Source: Microvirga sp. (lineage in GTDB: Bacteria; Pseudomonadota; Alphaproteobacteria; Rhizobiales; Beijerinckiaceae). Taken from it: a stretch of DNA of 64,000 nt. The notes beneath the pieces were generated by a model that saw only the letters and a program-made list of their open reading frames with translations, was not told where the DNA came from and did no database searches. Made by a program: the position numbers and the translations under genes. Of this stretch, positions 50,293-58,992 are shown piece after piece (position 1 is the first letter of the stretch; every line of letters starts with the position of its first letter). The DNA lies in contig JAKOMT010000003.1 of assembly GCA_022241475.1 (NCBI GenBank), positions 143,125-207,124 of the forward strand. The letters are read 5' to 3'.

Positions 50293-50316
50293 GCGTAGTC
50301 TCCCGCCCTTCGGCGT

Positions 50317-50832
50317 TCAGTCGAGAGGAGCCGCCTTAGTCCCGTCGGCGTCGAGTTCGCGGAAGCCGAGCGTCTCGACATAGGTCCGGGCGATCAGCAG
50401 GAGGTGCACGATCATCAGGCCGAAGCCGATGGGCATCGCCGCGTAGACGTAGCGGAACGGGATCCGGGTGGCGGGCGTGAGCTGGAAGCGCGACCGGTTC
50501 ATGTAGTCGAGCCCGAACCAGATCATGGCGACGAAGAAGCCGAGCAGCAGAAGCACGATGGCGCCGCGCAAGAGCTTCTGCCCGAGCCCGGGCAGCGCCT
50601 CCTGAAGGTTGGAGATCGCCACGTGGCCGCCCACGCGCAACGCGAGCCCTGCGCCGACGAACGTCATCCAGATCATCAGGTAGCGGGCGACTTCCTCCGC
50701 CCAGACGATGGAATGGTTGGTCAGATAGCGCAGCGCGACATTGGCGAAAACGATCACGGCCATCGCCGCGAAGAGCAGCACCAGCGCCCATTTGTTCGCT
50801 TCGACGAAAACCCGCTCGAACTTTGTCAGCAT
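50317..50832 (-). CDS. dctQ: TRAP transporter small permease DctQ
   Basis: A 171-residue membrane protein. The start at 50832 (MLTKFERVF) is chosen because GGGGGAT lies just upstream; an in-frame ATG at 50892 would fall inside the intercistronic hairpin. Conserved DctQ features are VFANVALRYLTNHSIVWAEEVARYLMIWMTFVGAGLALRVGGHVAISNL, with the W-A-E-E motif. It lies downstream of dctP and upstream of dctM, the usual P-Q-M order. Confidence 0.93.
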   Translation of the reverse strand: MLTKFERVFVEANKWALVLLFAAMAVIVFANVALRYLTNHSIVWAEEVARYLMIWMTFVGAGLALRVGGHVAISNLQEALPGLGQKLLRGAIVLLLLGFFVAMIWFGLDYMNRSRFQLTPATRIPFRYVYAAMPIGFGLMIVHLLLIARTYVETLGFRELDADGTKAAPLD

Positions 50833-50871
50833 CGATCCCCCGCGCGCTCCCGGGAACGCGTCCTCGCGTGA

Positions 50872-50975
50872 ACGGACCGCCACGATCCGCATCGTGGCGG
50901 TCCGTCATTCGCGCCGTCAAGCGCGACCTTTGCTCCGCGACGTCGATTGCGCGAGCGTCGTCAGCCGACGCTCGC
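50872..50975 (-). terminator. Two strong hairpins between dctP and dctQ
   Basis: First met by RNA polymerase: arms 50951-50960 and 50966-50975 (GCGAGCGTCG and its complement), 5-base loop, beginning 11 bases after the dctP stop. Second: arms 50872-50886 and 50891-50905, a perfect 15-base GC-rich repeat with a four-base CCGC loop. No T-runs follow. They are expected to set a high dctP to dctQM ratio by stabilising the 5' transcript and limiting read-through. Confidence 0.72.
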
Positions 50976-50985
50976 GGCGGGGTCG

Positions 50986-51966
50986 TCACTCGGCCGCGAT
51001 GATCTGCTCGATCAGGGCGCGGTCGTAGCTCGCGTAATACTGCTCGTAAGCGGCGGCGAGAGCCTCCTGGAAGCCGGCGCGGGCTTCGGGGGACAATTCC
51101 CCGATCTCCATGCCTTCGGCGCGCAGACGCTCGATGCCGGAGCTCTCGACTTCGTCGATGAAGCCTCGCATCGCGACGACGGCTTCCGCCGCGCCCTCGC
51201 TGAACGCGGTCTTGTCTTCTTCGGACAGCCCGTCCCAGAGCTGGCGCGACACGAGCAGGATGGCCGGCGAATAGACGTGGCCCGACAGGGTCAGATACTG
51301 CTGCACCTCGGAGAGATTGGCCGAGGTGATGACCGAGAGGGGATTCTCCTGACCGTCGATGATGCCCTGCTGCAGGGCGCCGATCACTTCGGGCCAGGCC
51401 ATCGGCGTCGGCGCGGCGCCGAGCGTCTGGAAGGCGGTGATGTGAACCGGGTTCTCCATCGTGCGCAGCTTCAGCCCGGCCATGTCGCCGGGCTCGTCGA
51501 TAGCGCCGCGGCTGTTGGTGATGTGGCGGAATCCCTGCTCGCCCCAGGCCAAAGCCACGAGCCCGACGTCATCGAACTTCGCGAGGATGTCCTGGCCGAT
51601 CGGGCCGTCGAGCACGCCGCGCGCATGAGCGAGATCGCGGAAGAGGAAGGGAATGTCGAAGACGCCGGCGTCGGGCACGAAATTGCTCAGCGTGCCCGAG
51701 GAGACGATGGTCGCCTCGATGGTGCCGAGCTGCACGCCCTCGACCACTTCGCGCTCGCCGCCGAGACCGGACGAGGGGAAGTGGCGGAAGGTGAAGCGGC
51801 CCTCGGTCGAGGCCTCGACGGCCTCCTGCCACTTGTCGGCGGCGACGCCGTAATGCGAGGCCGGCGCGAGCGCGTAGCCGATCTTCACTTCGGTCTGGGC
51901 GAAGGCCCCGCCCGCGAGCCCGATCGTGATTGCGGCGACAGCCGCCGAACGCATTAGCATGTTCAT
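50986..51966 (-). CDS. dctP: TRAP solute-binding protein DctP
   Basis: A 326-residue periplasmic receptor. The signal peptide (MNMLMRSAAVAAITIGLAGGAFA) is probably cleaved after residue 23. Mature landmarks: TEVKIGYALAPASHYGVAADKWQEAVE, FPSSGLGGEREVVEGVQLGTIEATI, MAGLKLRTMENPVHITAFQTLGAAPTPMAWPEVIGALQQGIIDGQENPL. The Arg in KLRTMEN is the usual carboxylate clamp, so an organic acid is the expected ligand. A purine-rich leader (GGAGAGGGATGG) precedes the ATG. It heads the dctP-dctQ-dctM operon and is divergent from a LysR gene, its probable regulator. Confidence 0.95.
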   Translation of the reverse strand: MNMLMRSAAVAAITIGLAGGAFAQTEVKIGYALAPASHYGVAADKWQEAVEASTEGRFTFRHFPSSGLGGEREVVEGVQLGTIEATIVSSGTLSNFVPDAGVFDIPFLFRDLAHARGVLDGPIGQDILAKFDDVGLVALAWGEQGFRHITNSRGAIDEPGDMAGLKLRTMENPVHITAFQTLGAAPTPMAWPEVIGALQQGIIDGQENPLSVITSANLSEVQQYLTLSGHVYSPAILLVSRQLWDGLSEEDKTAFSEGAAEAVVAMRGFIDEVESSGIERLRAEGMEIGELSPEARAGFQEALAAAYEQYYASYDRALIEQIIAAE

Positions 51967-52339
51967 TTTTCCATCCCTCTCCAGTTGTTGAGTTTTCGTT
52001 GCGGGGCGGCGCGGCCGCGCCCGTCGGCGTCGTCGGCGTCGTCGGCGGCGATCCGCGTCGCGGTCGGCCGCTCGTCACGTCCGTCTATGTATGCCGCTCC
52101 GGCGCGCGCGTGGCTAGTAGCCGCACGTCGCGCGCCCGTCGAGGGCGAGGCGCGCCCGTCGTCGCGCGGCGGCGTGCTCTGGTCGAGCGCTCGAAGCCTA
52201 TGGGTCCGGACATCTTCCTCCCGCGCTCTCCGGCGCATTTATCACTTTGATTGCCGATGCTTGTAGACTTTCGCCTCTGCAATGAGAAATATATGTTTCA
52301 TTGATTATCTGGTTCTCTTTCGAATGAGAGGGCGACCGA
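51967..52339. other. dctP-lysR divergent intergenic region
   Basis: 373 bases without a gene. It has a very GC-rich dctP-proximal half and an AT-rich lysR-proximal end. Seen in it: a 14-base palindrome at 52008-52021, three 9-base units (CGTCGGCGT-type) at 52022-52048, and the AT-rich palindrome described at 52282-52301. Short frames crossing it lack ribosome sites and family similarity. Otherwise nothing is recognised. Confidence 0.6.
52282..52301. promoter_or_regulatory. Imperfect palindrome before lysR, likely LysR site
   Basis: ATGAGAAATATATGTTTCAT pairs with itself at eight of ten positions and has an AT-rich centre. It lies 38 bases upstream of the lysR start, in the only AT-rich part of this intergenic region. 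LysR regulators bind such dyads near their own promoter. A second site nearer dctP was not found by eye. Confidence 0.5.
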
Positions 52340-53239
52340 ATGAACCTTCGTCAACTTCGATTTTTCGTAGCCGTCGCCGAGGAACTGCATTTCGGCCGCG
52401 CCGCGGACCGGCTGGGCATGACGCAACCGCCGCTCAGCCAGGCCATCATCGCGCTCGAGGAAGAACTCGGCGTGACGCTGTTCGCGCGCACCAAGCGCAG
52501 CGTCGCGCTCACCCCCGTCGGCGAGCACTGGCTCCCGCGCGTGCGCGCCCTCATCGCCGAGGCGGACGAACTGCCGGGCTACGCGCGCCAGCTCGCCCGC
52601 GGCGAGGTGGGATCGCTGAAGCTCGGCTTCGTCACGACGGCGGATTACAACGTGCTGCCCCAGCTGATCAGCCGCTACGGCGCGGCCTATCCCGACGTGA
52701 AGGTGTCCCTGCGCGAGATGACGAGCGATCTCCAGGTCGAGGCGCTGCTTCAGGGTGAGATCAACGTCGGCGTGATCATCCCCTCCGCCGAGACGGCGCA
52801 CGGCTCGCTCGCCTATCGTCCGCTCATGCGCGAGCCGCTTGTGGCCGTGATCCCCGAGAGCTGGGCGGCGAGCGGCGAACTCGACTGCGCTCCGGGCGCG
52901 CTGCGCCTGGCCGATCTGGCGGAACGGCCGCTCGTCATCTTCCCGCGCCGCAGCGCGCCGGCCTTCCACGATCTCGTGACGGATTACTACGCCCGACACG
53001 GCGTCGCGCCCCGCATCGGGCAGGAGGCGATCCAGATGCAGACCATCATCAGCCTCGTCTCGGCCGGGATGGGCGTTTCCTTCGCGCCGCTCTCGCTCAC
53101 CAATCTCGGGCGGGCGGGCGTGCGATACGTGCAGCTCGCGGACGATGCGCCCGAGCTCGAGACTGGCCTCACCTGGCGGCGCGACGATCCCTCGCCGACG
53201 CTGCGCCGGCTCGTCGAGATCGCCGACGTCCAGCACTGA
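52340..53239 (+). CDS. LysR-family regulator of the second TRAP operon
   Basis: A 299-residue LysR protein with HTH at residues ~1-60 (LHFGRAADRLGMTQPPLSQAIIALEEELG) and an effector domain with LKLGFVTTADYNVLPQLISRYGAAYPDVKVSLREM. The LHFGRAADRL...PPLSQ form is typical of the CatR/BenM-like LysR branch that senses aromatic-ring-derived acids. It is divergent from dctP across 373 bases and is the probable transcription factor for that transporter (inference). The coinducer is not predictable. Confidence 0.92.
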   Translation: MNLRQLRFFVAVAEELHFGRAADRLGMTQPPLSQAIIALEEELGVTLFARTKRSVALTPVGEHWLPRVRALIAEADELPGYARQLARGEVGSLKLGFVTTADYNVLPQLISRYGAAYPDVKVSLREMTSDLQVEALLQGEINVGVIIPSAETAHGSLAYRPLMREPLVAVIPESWAASGELDCAPGALRLADLAERPLVIFPRRSAPAFHDLVTDYYARHGVAPRIGQEAIQMQTIISLVSAGMGVSFAPLSLTNLGRAGVRYVQLADDAPELETGLTWRRDDPSPTLRRLVEIADVQH

Positions 53240-53360
53240 GCGACGCCGTGAGAATGCGCGCGGGGCGCGGAGCTCGACTCAAATACAATCCATGATAGAA
53301 TATCGCCGCAATCTCTCAGGGCGTCAGCGGCGCTCGGGGGCATGACCGGAAGGAGCGGCG

Positions 53361-54197
53361 ATGACCAGCATGGCGAAAACCTTCCCCGCGATCACGCGGG
53401 ACCTCGACGCGCGCGGCCTGTTCGACCTCGCGGCCGAGACGATCGACCTGATCCACGTCCCGGGCTTTTGCCCGCCTGATTTCTGCGCCGATCTCGCCGA
53501 CGCCGTCGCCGCCCATCAGGCGCTCGAAGCCTATCGCACGCAGAGCGCGCTCAAGCGTCTCGGCATGGGCTTCGTCGACGTCGGAACCGACCCGCAGGCG
53601 CTCGGCCGCTATCAGGCCCAGGCGCTGTCCGGGACCCGCGCGCCGCGCGCGCTCGTCTATCCCCGCATGACGCCGATCGACCATCTACGGTTGATTCTCG
53701 ACGAGATCTGGCCCGCCGGCGCGATGATCGAGCGGATCCGGGGCGCGACCGCGTTCGTCGGGGCCTATCGCGTGATCGAGCCGGGGGCGGCGATGCTGCC
53801 GCACAACGATCGTCTGGCGCGCATGCTGGCGGCCCTGCCCGGAGGCGCGCCCGACGTCGCGCCGGACGGTCCGGCCGCGCCGGCCGATTCATGCGGGATG
53901 TCGGCCCAGCTCGCGGTCAACATCTATCTCGACATGCCGGAGGCCGGCGGCGACATCGAATTGTGGCTGCGCCATCCGACCCCGGACGAAGACGCGCTCA
54001 TCGGCGCCGACGACGGGCTGCCCAGCGCGGCGCTGGAGCCGCCGAGGCTCGTCTTCCGCCCGGCCGTCGGCGATCTTCTGATCTTCAACGCGCGACTGAT
54101 CCACAACGTCGCGCCCGGCATCGGCGGGCGCCGCGTCTCGGCGTCGTGCTTCATCGGCTGTCGCGGAACGGCGCGGCCGCTGAGCGTTTGGAGCTGA
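53361..54197 (+). CDS. 2-oxoglutarate/Fe(II)-dependent oxygenase
   Basis: A 278-residue non-heme iron oxygenase. The facial triad is present: MLPHNDRLA with His148 and Asp150, LIHNVAPG with distal His248, and the 2-oxoglutarate-binding Arg258 in GGRRVSAS. Because the HxD acid is intact, a hydroxylase is more likely than a halogenase (where the acid is lost). The jelly-roll region around LAVNIYLDMPEAGGDIELWLRHP matches the family. It converges with a DksA-like gene and has no obvious partner; the substrate is unknown. It is 121 bases after the LysR gene. Confidence 0.82.
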   Translation: MTSMAKTFPAITRDLDARGLFDLAAETIDLIHVPGFCPPDFCADLADAVAAHQALEAYRTQSALKRLGMGFVDVGTDPQALGRYQAQALSGTRAPRALVYPRMTPIDHLRLILDEIWPAGAMIERIRGATAFVGAYRVIEPGAAMLPHNDRLARMLAALPGGAPDVAPDGPAAPADSCGMSAQLAVNIYLDMPEAGGDIELWLRHPTPDEDALIGADDGLPSAALEPPRLVFRPAVGDLLIFNARLIHNVAPGIGGRRVSASCFIGCRGTARPLSVWS

Positions 54198-54205
54198 CCG
54201 GGCGT

Positions 54206-54547
54206 TCAGGCGCAGCGCACGCATTTCGCCGCGGCGGGATCGACCTCCAGCCGGCGGCGTCCGATGAACTCGCCGCAATCGAGGCAATAGCCGTAGTCGC
54301 CGGCCTCCATCCGTCGCAGGGCCTGATCGAGGCCGACGAGGCGCATGCGCCGACGCCACTCCATGGCGGCCGCCATCGCCTGCATCTGCATGGCGTCGAT
54401 CCGCGAGAGCCGGCCGACCGATTGCTGGTCGAGCTCCACGGGACGACGATCCTCGTCGGTCGCCCGGGAACGACCCTCGAGTTCGGCGAGCTCCGCCTCG
54501 ATGCGCGGCCGGAAAAATGCGACGAGGTTTTGGTCTTCGTTCTCCAT
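54206..54547 (-). CDS. DksA/TraR-like zinc-finger protein
   Basis: A 113-residue protein of the DksA/TraR family. The C4 zinc finger is complete (Cys88, Cys91, Cys109, Cys112: YCLDCGEFIGRRRLEV, then KCVRCA). The N-terminal coiled region is short and lacks the long DksA coiled coil (about residues 8-80 only), which matches the small TraR-like/YbiI types. It is the last gene of an operon with a universal stress protein (4-base gap) and a SulP transporter. It may bind RNA polymerase and link transporter state to transcription, but this is untested. Confidence 0.9.
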   Translation of the reverse strand: MENEDQNLVAFFRPRIEAELAELEGRSRATDEDRRPVELDQQSVGRLSRIDAMQMQAMAAAMEWRRRMRLVGLDQALRRMEAGDYGYCLDCGEFIGRRRLEVDPAAAKCVRCA

Positions 54548-54551
54548 GCCC

Positions 54552-55403
54552 CTATCGGAACAGGACGATCGGGACCTTGCAAGAGCGCATCATCTCGGTC
54601 GTCGTCGAGCCGATGATCAGCGAGCGGATGCGCGAGTGACCGTAGGCCCCCATCACGAGGAGATCGATGCCGTCGCGCTCGATGATCCCGGCGATCGTGG
54701 TTTCGGGCTGGCCCGGCGCGATTTCGATCGGCGCCGCGTGGCCGCCGGCCCGCAAGGTCGCCTGGGCGTCCGTCATGCGGCGGCGGACTTCCGGCGTGTC
54801 CGCGCCGACGCTGAGCAGTCGGACGTCGAGACCCGCGAAGAGCGGCGCGCGCGCGAGATGGTCCACGGCCTTCATGGCGCTCGGGCCGCCGTCATAGGCG
54901 ATCAGCACCTTTTCGATCGGGCGAAAGGCGCGGGCCGCCACGAAAACGGGTTTCGTCGCCGAGCGGGCGATCCGCTCCAGATTCGAGCCGAGATGAAGCT
55001 TCGCGAAATCCGCAGCCTCGCCGCGCTTGCCGATGACGAGCCCGCGCGAGCCCGGTTCCGCTTCCGCGACGGCGCCGATCAGGTCGCCCGTGCGCAGGCG
55101 CGCGGTGACCTGCGCGACGCCGGCCGCCCGCAGATGCGCTTCGGCGTCTTCCAGAATGGCGCGGCCGCGCATCATGGCGAGGCGCGCGCGCTCCTCGTCG
55201 TGGGCGGACAATTCGGAGAGCAGCGCCGAACGCGCGCCGAGCGCGATCGAGCCCGACAGATCCGACGCCGGCGTGTCGCGGCGGCCGAGGACGTGCAGCA
55301 ATTCGACCGGGGCTCCGGTGCGCGAGGCGATCCAGGCGGCGTTTTCACAGACGCTCTTCGAGTAGATCGAGCCGTCGACGAGGGCGACGAGTTTCTCGGT
55401 CAT
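54552..55403 (-). CDS. Tandem-domain universal stress protein
   Basis: A 283-residue protein with two UspA domains. Each ends in a G-x2-G-x9/10-G-S/T ATP-binding motif: IGKRGEAADFAKLHLGSN in the first domain, MGAYGHSRIRSLIIGSTTT in the second. The start (MTEKLVALVDGSIYSK) carries the Asp of the family. It is between SulP (31 bases) and DksA-like (4 bases) genes, in a compact operon. UspA proteins couple nucleotide level or stress to partner activity; a regulatory role over SulP is inferred from context. Confidence 0.93.
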   Translation of the reverse strand: MTEKLVALVDGSIYSKSVCENAAWIASRTGAPVELLHVLGRRDTPASDLSGSIALGARSALLSELSAHDEERARLAMMRGRAILEDAEAHLRAAGVAQVTARLRTGDLIGAVAEAEPGSRGLVIGKRGEAADFAKLHLGSNLERIARSATKPVFVAARAFRPIEKVLIAYDGGPSAMKAVDHLARAPLFAGLDVRLLSVGADTPEVRRRMTDAQATLRAGGHAAPIEIAPGQPETTIAGIIERDGIDLLVMGAYGHSRIRSLIIGSTTTEMMRSCKVPIVLFR

Positions 55404-55434
55404 GCGTTCCTCCCTTGAGATCGTGCGGTGATGG

Positions 55435-56919
55435 TCAATGCGCCATCAGCTTGTCGAGCGCGCCCGGCTTGTCATGCACGGCGAGCCGGTCGACGATCGT
55501 CTCGCTCGCTTCGTTCAGGCCGATGATCTGCACTTCGGCGCCGTCCCGGCGGAACTTGAGCACGGCCATGTCGAGCGCCGCGACGCTGGAGATGTCCCAG
55601 ATATGCGCCCGGCTGACGTCGATCGTCACCGTGTCGAGGGCCTCCTTGAAGTCGAAGGCCGCCATGAAGTCCTCGGACGAGGCGAAGAACAACTGGCCCT
55701 CGACGAAGTAGGTCCGGGCGCGCCCGTCCGGGCTCGCGACCGAGGTGACGCGGAAGAGCTGGGCGATCTTCCAGGCGAAGAACAGCCCCGAGAGCAGCAC
55801 GCCGATCAACACGCCGATGGCGAGGTTGTGGGTGAAGACGACGCCGAGCACGGTCGCGATCATCACGATCGACGACGAGCGCGGATGCGTGCGCAGGTTC
55901 TTGATCGACGACCACGAGAACGTGCCGATCGAAACCATGATCATGATGGCGACCAGAGCCGGCATGGGAATGCGGCTGACGGTGTCGCCGAGCACGAGGA
56001 TCATAAAGAGGAGGAAGGATCCGGCCGCGAAGCACGATAGGCGTCCGCGCCCGCCCGATTTCACGTTGATGATCGACTGACCGATCATGGCGCAGCCCGC
56101 CATGCCGCCGATGAAGCCCGTCGCCGTGTTGGCGATGCCCTGCCCGACGCATTCCTGGTTCCGGTCGGACGGCGTGTCGGTCAGATCGTCGACGATCTGC
56201 GCCGTCATCAGCGATTCGAGCAGGCCCACCGCCGCCACCGCCGCCGAGTAGGGCAGGATGATCAGCAAAGTCTCGAGGTTGAGCGGAATGTCGGGGATCA
56301 GGAAGATCGGCAGCGTGGAGGGCAATTCGCCCATGTCGCCGACCGTCCGGACTTCGAGCCCGAGAAAGATCGCCGCGCTGGTCAGCACGACGATGCAGAC
56401 GAGCGGGGAGGGGATCGCCTTCGTCAGGTAGGGGAAGAGGTAGATGATCGCGAGGCCTGCGGCGACCATCACGTAGGTGAGCGCGGGAACGCCGACGAGT
56501 TCGGGGATCTGCGCCATGAAGATCAGGATCGCCAGCGCGTTGACGAAGCCCGTCATCACCGAGCGCGAGACGAAGCGCATCACGGCGCCGAGCTTCAACA
56601 GCCCCGCGACGATCTGCAGGAGTCCCGCGAGCACGGTGGCGGCGAGCAGGTATTCGAGCCCGTGGTCGCGCACCAGCGTCACCATGAGGACGGCGGTCGC
56701 CGCGGTCGCGGCCGAGATCATGCCGGGCCTGCCGCCGACGAAGGCGATGAGCACGGCGATCGAGAACGAGGCGTAGAGCCCCACTTTCGGATCGACGCCG
56801 GCGATGATGGAGAACGCGATGGCTTCGGGAATGAGCGCGAGGGCGACGACGAGACCGGCGAGAAGGTCGCCGCGCACGTTGCCGAACCATTGCGCGCGGT
56901 AAGCGGACAGGGAGGGCAT
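55435..56919 (-). CDS. SulP-family anion transporter with STAS domain
   Basis: A 494-residue SulP transporter. The start at 56919 ([22 protein letters not shown]) fits the family; an in-frame ATG at 56985 would add 22 residues. It contains [77 protein letters not shown] and the [13 protein letters not shown] segment [41 protein letters not shown]-terminal STAS domain ([34 protein letters not shown]) regulates it. SulP proteins carry sulfate, bicarbonate or dicarboxylates; the ligand is not decided here, though a co-occurring DAB system makes bicarbonate worth testing. Confidence 0.93.
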   Translation of the reverse strand: MPSLSAYRAQWFGNVRGDLLAGLVVALALIPEAIAFSIIAGVDPKVGLYASFSIAVLIAFVGGRPGMISAATAATAVLMVTLVRDHGLEYLLAATVLAGLLQIVAGLLKLGAVMRFVSRSVMTGFVNALAILIFMAQIPELVGVPALTYVMVAAGLAIIYLFPYLTKAIPSPLVCIVVLTSAAIFLGLEVRTVGDMGELPSTLPIFLIPDIPLNLETLLIILPYSAAVAAVGLLESLMTAQIVDDLTDTPSDRNQECVGQGIANTATGFIGGMAGCAMIGQSIINVKSGGRGRLSCFAAGSFLLFMILVLGDTVSRIPMPALVAIMIMVSIGTFSWSSIKNLRTHPRSSSIVMIATVLGVVFTHNLAIGVLIGVLLSGLFFAWKIAQLFRVTSVASPDGRARTYFVEGQLFFASSEDFMAAFDFKEALDTVTIDVSRAHIWDISSVAALDMAVLKFRRDGAEVQIIGLNEASETIVDRLAVHDKPGALDKLMAH

Positions 56920-57000
56920 GAAATTCCAGATAATCGGGGGATGGACGCTGGCCCGAGCCGGGCGGAAGGGAAGCGTCGCGATCATGGTCCGGCGGGTTGG

Positions 57001-57060
57001 CGGCCGGAAGAGCCACCCGGAATTGCACCGGGTCCTGATTGGTGGCTTCTCTTAGCCTGC
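57001..57060 (-). ncRNA. Structured leader RNA upstream of the SulP gene (sul1-like candidate)
   Basis: In the untranslated region before SulP, on the minus strand, AGCCACC (57047-57041) pairs with GGTGGCT (57017-57011). A nested stem ACCCGG/CCGGGT (57033-57028 with 57020-57015) shares three bases with it, so the two stems compete. The stem-loop resembles a cis-regulatory leader. Alphaproteobacterial SulP genes are known to carry a motif called sul1; this candidate has the right position but was not compared with the consensus. A separate TGTTGC/GCAACA hairpin is at 57066-57080. Confidence 0.4.
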
Positions 57061-57091
57061 GGCCATGTTGCTTTGCAACACGAAATCCGCC

Positions 57092-58198
57092 TCACCGCAC
57101 GACGAGCACCGTCTCGGCGGCGCGGGTGAGGCCGGTATAGAGCCACCGCGCGCTGTGTTCGCGAAAGGCGAAGGATTCGTCGAAAAGCACGACGTCGTCC
57201 CATTGCGAGCCCTGCGACTTGTGGACCGTCAGCGCGTAGCCGTAGGTGAATTCGTCGCTCTCGCGGCGGAGCGCATAGGGGATGTCTTCCTCCGCTCCCT
57301 CGAAGAAGGCGGGCATGACCTTCACCTCGACGGCGCGCTTGCGGCTTTCGTCCTCGGGCTTCACGTCCATGCGGATGAACTCGCCCCGCCGCTCGACCGT
57401 CCGGCCGCGCAGGGTTTCGATCAGCCAGGTGCCGCCGTTGAGGAGCCCCTTCGACTTGTCGTTGCGCAGGCAGACGAGCTTTTCGCCCGCCGCCGGCATC
57501 GGGTCGAGCAGGCCGAGCAGCTCGCGGATGCGGGTGTTGTAGTTGCGGCGCGTGCGGTTGAGGCCGACGAGGACCTGGTCGCTCTTCATCACGTCGGCCT
57601 GATCGAGGCTCGCGCGGCGGATGACGCGGCTGGCGCCGTAGGTCCCGTAATCGAGCGATCCGCCCTCGCGCACGCGCATGGAGAGGTGGATGATCGGATT
57701 GTCCGCCGCCTGCCGGTGCACCTCCGCGAGCATGACGTCGGGCTCGGCCTCCGTGAAGAATCCCCCGCCCTTGACGGGCGGCAGCTGCGCCGGATCGCCG
57801 AGCACGAGCACCGGCTTGCCGAAGGAGAGCAGGTCGCGGCCGAGCTCCTCGTCGACCATCGAGCATTCGTCGATGACGATGAGATCGGCCTTCGCCGCCG
57901 CGCCCGAGCGGTTGAGCGCGAAGGACGGGCCGTCGGCCTCGTCGTTTTCGCGCGAGCGGTAGATCATCGAATGGATGGTGCCGGCGTCCGCGCAGCCCTT
58001 GGCGCGCAAGACCGACGCCGCCTTGCCCGTGAAGGCTCCGAAGGCGACTTCGCCGTCGACGCCCTCCGCGATGTGGCGCGCGAGCGTCGTCTTGCCGGCC
58101 CCGGCGTAGCCGAAGAGCCGGAAGACCTGCTGATCCTTGTCCTTCAGCCAGCGCGCGACTGCGGCCAAAGCCGCATCCTGCTGGGGCGACCACGCCAT
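57092..58198 (-). CDS. RecD-like ATP-dependent DNA helicase
   Basis: A 368-residue superfamily 1 helicase. The start at 58198 ([11 protein letters not shown]) has GGGGAGG upstream; a longer frame starts at 58312. Motifs: GYAGAGKTT (Walker A, residues 30-38), [13 protein letters not shown] (Walker B), [12 protein letters not shown], and the C-terminal [23 protein letters not shown] with the UvrD_C_2 part ending [14 protein letters not shown]. This is the size of a short RecD-like/AAA_30 helicase, not RecBCD RecD. It probably unwinds DNA ends or nucleic-acid intermediates. It lies upstream of SulP and is divergent from the yciB gene. Confidence 0.92.
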   Translation of the reverse strand: MAWSPQQDAALAAVARWLKDKDQQVFRLFGYAGAGKTTLARHIAEGVDGEVAFGAFTGKAASVLRAKGCADAGTIHSMIYRSRENDEADGPSFALNRSGAAAKADLIVIDECSMVDEELGRDLLSFGKPVLVLGDPAQLPPVKGGGFFTEAEPDVMLAEVHRQAADNPIIHLSMRVREGGSLDYGTYGASRVIRRASLDQADVMKSDQVLVGLNRTRRNYNTRIRELLGLLDPMPAAGEKLVCLRNDKSKGLLNGGTWLIETLRGRTVERRGEFIRMDVKPEDESRKRAVEVKVMPAFFEGAEEDIPYALRRESDEFTYGYALTVHKSQGSQWDDVVLFDESFAFREHSARWLYTGLTRAAETVLVVR

Positions 58199-58341
58199 TC
58201 CAGATGCCTCCCCGATCCCGCCGGCCGTACGCGCCGAAGATCGAACGTTTGCAGAACTTTCGCGATGCTTACCCCGGATCGCCCCCGGTTGGAAGGCCGT
58301 CGCGCTTTCCAAAGGGCGCGCGGGGTTGTAGAGGCTTGTGG

Positions 58342-58950
58342 ATGATCAAGACGGAAGATCCGGCCCGCCCGGCCCAGCTCAATCCACTGCTCAAGCTCGG
58401 GCTGGAGCTCGGCCCGCTCGTGCTGTTCTTCTTCATGAACCAGCGCGCGGGCATTTTCACGGCCACGGCCGTCTTCACGGTAGCCACCGTCGTGGCGCTG
58501 GCCGTGCATTACGCGCTCGCGCGCAAGCTGCCGATGATGCCCCTCGTCTCGGGCGTCGTCGTCATCGTCTTCGGCGCGTTGACGCTGCTGCTGCAGGACG
58601 ACCTGTTCATCAAGCTCAAGCCGACGATCGTCAATTCGCTGTTCGGGACGGTCCTGCTCGTCGGGCTGTATTTCCGCAAGTCGCTGCTCACGATCGTGCT
58701 CGATTCGGTGTTCCAGCTGACCGACGAGGGCTGGCGCAAGCTGACGCTGCGGTGGGGGCTGTTCTTCTTCTTCCTCGCGGCGGTCAACGAAGTGGTCTGG
58801 CGCACGCAGACGACGGATTTCTGGGTCAGCTTCAAGGTCTTCGGCATCATGCCGATCACCATCGCCTTCGCCCTCGCGCAGACGCCCCTGATCATGCGTC
58901 ACGACGCGTCGGGCGCCGATGGCGGCGCCGACGACGCGCCGCGACCCTGA
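58342..58950 (+). CDS. yciB: Septation protein A / YciB family membrane protein
   Basis: A 202-residue inner-membrane protein of the IspZ/YciB family: [125 protein letters not shown]. These are the conserved segments, with several spans in between. Members affect cell-division membrane organisation in Gram-negative bacteria. It is 143 bases from the divergent helicase and is followed by glucokinase (42-base gap). In alphaproteobacteria this protein is common and conserved. Confidence 0.94.
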   Translation: MIKTEDPARPAQLNPLLKLGLELGPLVLFFFMNQRAGIFTATAVFTVATVVALAVHYALARKLPMMPLVSGVVVIVFGALTLLLQDDLFIKLKPTIVNSLFGTVLLVGLYFRKSLLTIVLDSVFQLTDEGWRKLTLRWGLFFFFLAAVNEVVWRTQTTDFWVSFKVFGIMPITIAFALAQTPLIMRHDASGADGGADDAPRP

Positions 58951-58992
58951 TCGGGCCTTCCCGTCGGCGACGCCAACCCGTAGGCTCGGCGC

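Noticed and set aside
52022..52048. Three 9-base repeats near the dctP start, considered as a CRISPR or iteron array
   Set aside because: The units are contiguous, without spacers, and only three are present; simple GC slippage is more likely.
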